Assembly: GCA_902729315.2 (NCBI GenBank)
Contig: LR746278.1
Location: 3,109,501 to 3,173,500, forward strand
Source of the DNA: Spirodela intermedia
Lineage: Eukaryota; Streptophyta; Magnoliopsida; Alismatales; Araceae
Length of the DNA: 64,000 nt
Direction of reading: 5' to 3'
The stretch's first letter is position 1; the number at the start of each line of letters is the position of its first letter. Shown here one piece after another: positions 59,469 to 64,000 of this stretch. The position numbers and the translations under genes were made by a program. The notes beneath the pieces were generated by a model. That model saw only the letters and a program-made list of their open reading frames with translations, did not search any database and had not been told where the DNA came from.

Positions 59469-61200
59469 TGGGACGTCTATATGGATAATCAAAAGGAAAA
59501 TTCACATCCTTAACTATTTTAATTTTACGAAATTTTTAACAAAGATTTTATATTCAACTAATTCTATTCCCATATTTTTGACAAATCGCCTAAGATTACT
59601 AACAGATTATGAAACCATTAATCCAACCTAGTGGATCATTCCCTTGATACAAGGGATTTGATGGAGAGGCTCATTGTTCGAGTGAAATTAATATCATTAT
59701 TGAGATCATTAACAATGGTCTTAAGGATTTAAACTTGTGTAGATATTTGTACCATTTATGTTTAATAGGGATATTAAAATCACACTTTAATGAATTAATC
59801 AATTTAAAATAATCGTACTTAAAGATCTGCCCTTCTCCCACACTTGCTATGGTACTTGTATGGACATGACAAGATGTTGATGACTGCATGCTAGTGGTAT
59901 CACATTGGGCTTTAGCTGCATAGGATTTGATTACCTAGCCAATTAGATCATACAAGTTCATATTATTTTTGGCAAATTTGATAAAAAGAACTTTATTATT
60001 AAAGATTTTAAAACTTCTCAAAATACCATTCCAAACTATATATGATTAGTTGACTTTTTTGAACTTTTCAAGTCTTGCTTGATATTGAACTTGTCCAACT
60101 CACAAGTAAAACTAATATATGATATCAAGTGTAACTAAGAAAATGGTAGAGTTTTCGAGGCACCCATCTGAACCTCCAATGTGATCAAGAGCTTTATAAG
60201 CATGATGCAAGTGTTCATTAGACTGACAACATGATGTCATATAAGCCTTTTAGAACTCTCTTTTTCCTAGTATTTTGTTATTCAAGTACCCATTGAAAAA
60301 CAATGCTCTTAATTTCCTTTTTTATTTTATTTCTTTTTATAGATTAACAAACTACACTTGGAAAAATATGTGTTTTTAACCATTAAAAGTCCAATTGTCA
60401 ACACCTTGGGCTACCAACTTTTACAACACTTTTCTGTCTTGTGTACTCCTCTATTATTCCTTGGGCACTTACATCTCATGGGTGTTGACAATTAGTGTTG
60501 TAACGTTGACTTTTGTGCAAGAGATTCCTTATTTTTGACTATGAGACAACCCATATCTAGTAGCTATTGATTATTATGTACACTAACTTTTGCTTGCAAG
60601 ATAAGCGTCAACACTTACCTTTTAGATGTTGACTCTTAAAGTAGTCAACTTTTTAGCATGGGTGATTGCCAACATTATTGACATAGGAATTTTTTTATAT
60701 TGCTAATTAATTTGAATATCAACACTTATGCTGTGTAACTTGAGAAATTTTGTGGTTTCACATATATGAAAAAAAAATAATTTCCCCCCTCAATTTAAAT
60801 AATTTTAAATTAAATAACCTAATAGATTTATACTCACCATTATTTTTTCTCATTAAGATGAATAAAAAATAGGACTTTTGTGTGCCTAAAGAACCTCAAT
60901 ACATAGGAATTGATGACTAATTACTTGGATTTAAAAAATATATGGGGTTTCCAAAATAAATTAAAATTTTTTAATTCATATTTATTTCTTGTAAACTATA
61001 CATTTTATACTTCTACAAAAAGAAACTTTTCCTTTACTTATGATTACCCTCATAGGCCGTCTTTTGACCTAGGAGTCAACCCTTAGAGTCAATCGTCAAT
61101 AAAGGTTTGAATTCTCGTTGACCATTTGATTGTTTAATACGTGTAACGCGTGTACAAACCATGGGGCACTCAGTGGGGTATAATATGAAGTTTACTTTAA
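59149..61200. other. Downstream of PsbP; AT-rich, no gene recognised
   Basis: Starts with the PsbP 3' untranslated region, then a GATA repeat (about 59357-59404) and a GA tract (59416-59465). AT-rich DNA follows without family-like frames. The words 'tcaacact' and 'gttgac' recur around 60400-60670, but I see no ordered repeat. Confidence 0.5.
59357..59465. repeat. GATA and GA microsatellites
   Basis: GATA-type repeats followed by an almost pure GA tract of about 50 bp, roughly 200-320 bp after the PsbP stop codon. Confidence 0.95.
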
Positions 61201-61208
61201 GGTTTCTC

Positions 61209-61315
61209 TGGGCCTGGGCCTGATTATAAGGATGGGTTCGGGCCGGGCTTGATGAAGGCAGTGCTGCCTCAGCCCATTTGAGGCCCATCTGTTGAAGCCC
61301 TAAACCCTAAACCCT
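61209..61315 (+). promoter_or_regulatory. Housekeeping promoter: site II motifs plus telo-box
   Basis: TGGGCC at 61209-61214 and 61215-61220, AGCCCA at 61271-61276, GGCCCA at 61282-61287, then two telo-box units in 'ccctaaaccctaaaccc' (about 61298-61314). Telo-box plus site II is the established combination in plant promoters of ribosomal-protein and cell-growth genes. Order (site II, then telo-box, then a CT/GC-rich leader) points to a plus-strand gene starting near 61.32-61.4 kb. Confidence 0.65.
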
Positions 61316-64000
61316 CCATCGTCCCCCGCGCCTACCTCCTCACGGGCCGCACTCCTCTTCTCCGCCCCTATTCGGTTCTTTCTCCTTGCAACCCTCGCAT
61401 CTGACAGATTACGGGGGAGCACCGAACGATCTTACCGACGTACCCAAGGGAGGCGTTAATGGCGGTTAGATTACCTTCCCGTCGACGACTTGCTATTGTT
61501 CTTTCCATGTTTTCTTTTTGGGGTTTCGTTTGGCGAGTCCGCTGTTTCGTTTGTTCCATCTACGTTCTTCTCCCGATTTACAGCTCGAAGGGTTTAAGAT
61601 CCCTTATTTTTTTCCGCTTTCGATGTCATTCCGCGCAAATTTTGCTTCATCGACTGCTATCTTGGGTTCCCTTTGAAGTTGATGGGTGCTTTAGGGTTTC
61701 GTCGTTTTATTGGCTGATGTTCCATATTTAGAGCGTCAGATTTATTTTCCTGACGGTCAGTGTTGCAGAATTTTTGTGCAACATTATTTGACTTCGACCC
61801 TCTGCCAGGATCATGCTCCACTTTGGTGTTGCTTGCTTGTCACGGTTTACTGACATTTTTTTAGATTTTTCCAAATTTCATTACTTGTATTACTTATTTC
61901 TACCTGTTGCTGTGATATACTAGCTTTATCCATTTCTCTCTCTTTCCGTCTTTTCGATTTCTTCCCTTCCGATTCATCTCGATTTAGGCGCTATGATTAA
62001 ATTTCTCGTCAATACTCTGAATAATAATAGCCAATATCATTTCTTTTTAATCTGGTCACAATCATTGGCATTTTTTAATTACTTGTTCACGATCTTGAAT
62101 AAATATTTGATTGTACTCTGGCCTCCATATTACTTTGTTTTTCATGTCTGCGGCACATTTCCTATATCTCGGGATCGCTGACATGCTTCCCTTTCTTAAT
62201 CAAAGGAACACTTAAAGCTCTTTTTTTCTAAATGTATCATCTTGTTAATCGGACAGTAGAAAAATATGCCGTATATTAGGTGCAGCAGAGATAGAAGCTG
62301 CGACTCATTAGGTTATTTATTTTTAAACATGGGAAACCAGGGACCGGAAGAATGTGAGACATCAATGAATAAAACATAAAATTCTATCCGTGAGAACCTC
62401 ACCGCTGAGCATTGCACTTTTTAAACGTCAGCAGCAGTGGCCGAACCAGCCTTGGTCAGTATCTGTGCGGCCATAGAGCACCAACGTGCCTCTGAGATCT
62501 ATCATGTTTTATTGAACTCTAAAATTTTTGAGACTGTGGCATGGGTGGATTTTACAAGAATCCATCTTCTTAGTATTCTTCGTCATGCTTTTCTTTTTTT
62601 TTTTCCATTCTTGATTGTTTTTTTCAACGTTGTTTCTTTAAATTCTTGATTTCCAAATGCGCTGAAAATAATGTGAATTTTAGATTTATTTTTCATTTCC
62701 TAGAAACTCAGAAAGTTAACTTTTCTAAAATTCTATTATGGAAATCTGCTATGCTTTACTGAGGCCTTACCTTTTCAAACGGATTCAATTCAACCCCTCA
62801 TTTATTAGATCCGTCCCATGGGGTCATATATTTATTGTCCATTTGATCAACAATTGCCGACGCCTTACTTGCGGTTTCATGAGTTTTAAAAGTTTACAGC
62901 CCCCTGAATCCGTAGTGTCAATGCATATAGGGGAAGTGTCTTCCTTCATCACCACAGACGTAACTCATCTGCGGACACCCGTTCGTATGGCTTTATACCA
63001 TCATATGCTTCCGTTTCTATAATAGTTATTCAAGGTGTGGTGTTTTATTGCCACAACGTGATTTTGTTGCAATTTATGGAAAATAGCTTGCACCCTGAAC
63101 TTATTAACACTATATTTGTTGTCCCCCCTATTTTTTGTCTCAATTGTCCCAGCCATGCATTGTGGGGCAGCTAAGACTGCATTTTAAAATTCGCATTGAA
63201 ACTTCAAAGTAAATTCAATTTAAGTTCGGATTGTTGAAGCACTTCTCCCTCCCAGTTTATCTCAGACTTGTGTTTCTTCCCCCTGCCTGGGTGTTTAGTG
63301 ATTGGAAACTCTAAATATTGTCAACGTAGAATTCATCAACCAACAAGATATGAACTAGTATTATGCATTTCTTACTTGTTAATAGCGTGACCAAAATCAT
63401 AACGGGTACATTGATCTTAGTAAAGAAATCACTGAAGGTATAACCTAAAATTGGTTTTGGAAGCTGTAGTTATATAAATAAATGTTTGATATTTCTTGAA
63501 GAATATGATTATTTTGATTTATATATATTTGAAAATTATGAATATCATAAAAATGTAAAACTGAGCTTTGTTGCACTGGGTCTTGTTACTTAAGCAGCTA
63601 GGTAGTAGGCCACTCCCTTGACAACTAGGTTGCGACTATCTACCTTCCTTGGAGCATTTCAATTTCAAAGTTGTTTGCTGAACCCATGCATGGCTCTTTA
63701 CGTGAATACTACGACTTGACATAAATCGTAGTCCTACAGTAGTCTTTGAGGATCTTCCTTTACCAAAATCTGCAGACATAGATACTTTACACACTGCCCG
63801 TCCTGACAAAATATTTTTTTTTTAATGGGGTTTACTTTTCATCCCTCACTTTTTTTTTTGATCCCCAAAGAGGACAGTAATCTATGTATCTTTCTCACCA
63901 TTTTATCCCATACTGATCTGAGCTCGAAATCTTCCTTTTCGAAAATGAGTACTATGCCCACTCATATGATGGAAAACTTCTGTTGTCACTAAAATGCACA
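61316..64000 (+). other. Unidentified gene start or leader; rest looks intronic
   Basis: Downstream of the promoter is a leader-like stretch with an ATG at 61459 ('MAVRLPSRRRLAIV'). After this the frame becomes hydrophobic and low in family resemblance, so it may run into an intron; GCG|GTTAGA right after the ATG is a possible donor. From 61.5 kb to the window end the sequence is T-rich and intron-like, with no exon I can identify. The coding part may lie beyond 64000. An alternative frame at 62437 ('MAEPALVSICAAIE') is not recognised. Confidence 0.4.

Noticed and set aside
61459-61731. 90-codon frame starting 'MAVRLPSRRR'
   Set aside because: Only the first few residues could be a real first exon; the rest reads like T-rich intron. 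Not called as a gene, but noted with the promoter.
1-64000. CRISPR arrays, operons, insertion sequences or prophage
   Set aside because: The window is nuclear plant DNA with spliced genes. The tandem repeats have no regular repeat/spacer structure, and no transposase or phage gene is visible.

Overview
This is a window of nuclear DNA from a flowering plant. It contains split genes with GT..AG introns, nuclear genes for chloroplast and endomembrane proteins, and TGGGCC (site II), telo-box, G-box and I-box promoter motifs. GA/CT microsatellites are very abundant. A monocot is the best guess: several exons are GC-rich, and the N-terminus and exon structure of the NAC gene match the monocot NAC21/22 type as I remember it. 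The species cannot be fixed from sequence alone.

Layout. (1) 1-8.6 kb, minus strand: an exportin-2 (CAS/CSE1) gene with an uninterrupted reading frame (1502-4432), then an F-box/kelch-repeat gene (5650-6879) whose 5' leader probably reaches back to a TATA box near 8.6 kb. (2) 8.6-14.8 kb: no recognised protein gene; it holds GA tracts, a 60-bp duplication, a ~127-bp tandem triplication and promoter motifs leading into (3) a three-exon NAC transcription factor (14841-18777, plus) with a near-perfect miR164 target site. (4) 18.8-27.4 kb: AT-rich gene-poor DNA with a diverged direct-repeat pair and smaller duplications. (5) 27.4-43 kb, plus strand: a seven-exon TAF15-like gene (RRM, two RanBP2 zinc fingers, RD/RE tail) and a nine-exon gamma-SNAP gene. 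(6) 43.8-47.4 kb, minus strand: a small secreted proline-rich protein and a five-exon reticulon. (7) 49-57 kb: AT-rich desert with a degenerate repeat array and a GC-rich island carrying snRNA-type promoter elements. (8) 57.8-59.1 kb, plus strand: a four-exon PsbP gene (oxygen-evolving complex, 23 kDa). (9) 61.2 kb: a housekeeping-type promoter (site II plus telo-box) whose gene I could not identify.

The genes do not form a pathway. They are an ordinary mixture of housekeeping functions (nuclear transport, transcription/RNA binding, vesicle fusion, ER shaping), photosynthesis (PsbP) and regulation (F-box protein, NAC factor). All exon junctions given were worked out by hand from splice signals and reading-phase continuity; each multi-exon model closes to an intact frame of the expected family length. 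I found no coding-capable transposon and no clear novel protein system. The least explained signals are the orphan snRNA-type promoter at 55.4 kb, the unassigned promoter at 61.2 kb, and the tandem-repeat blocks at 0.2, 13.1-13.5 and 51.6-52.3 kb.
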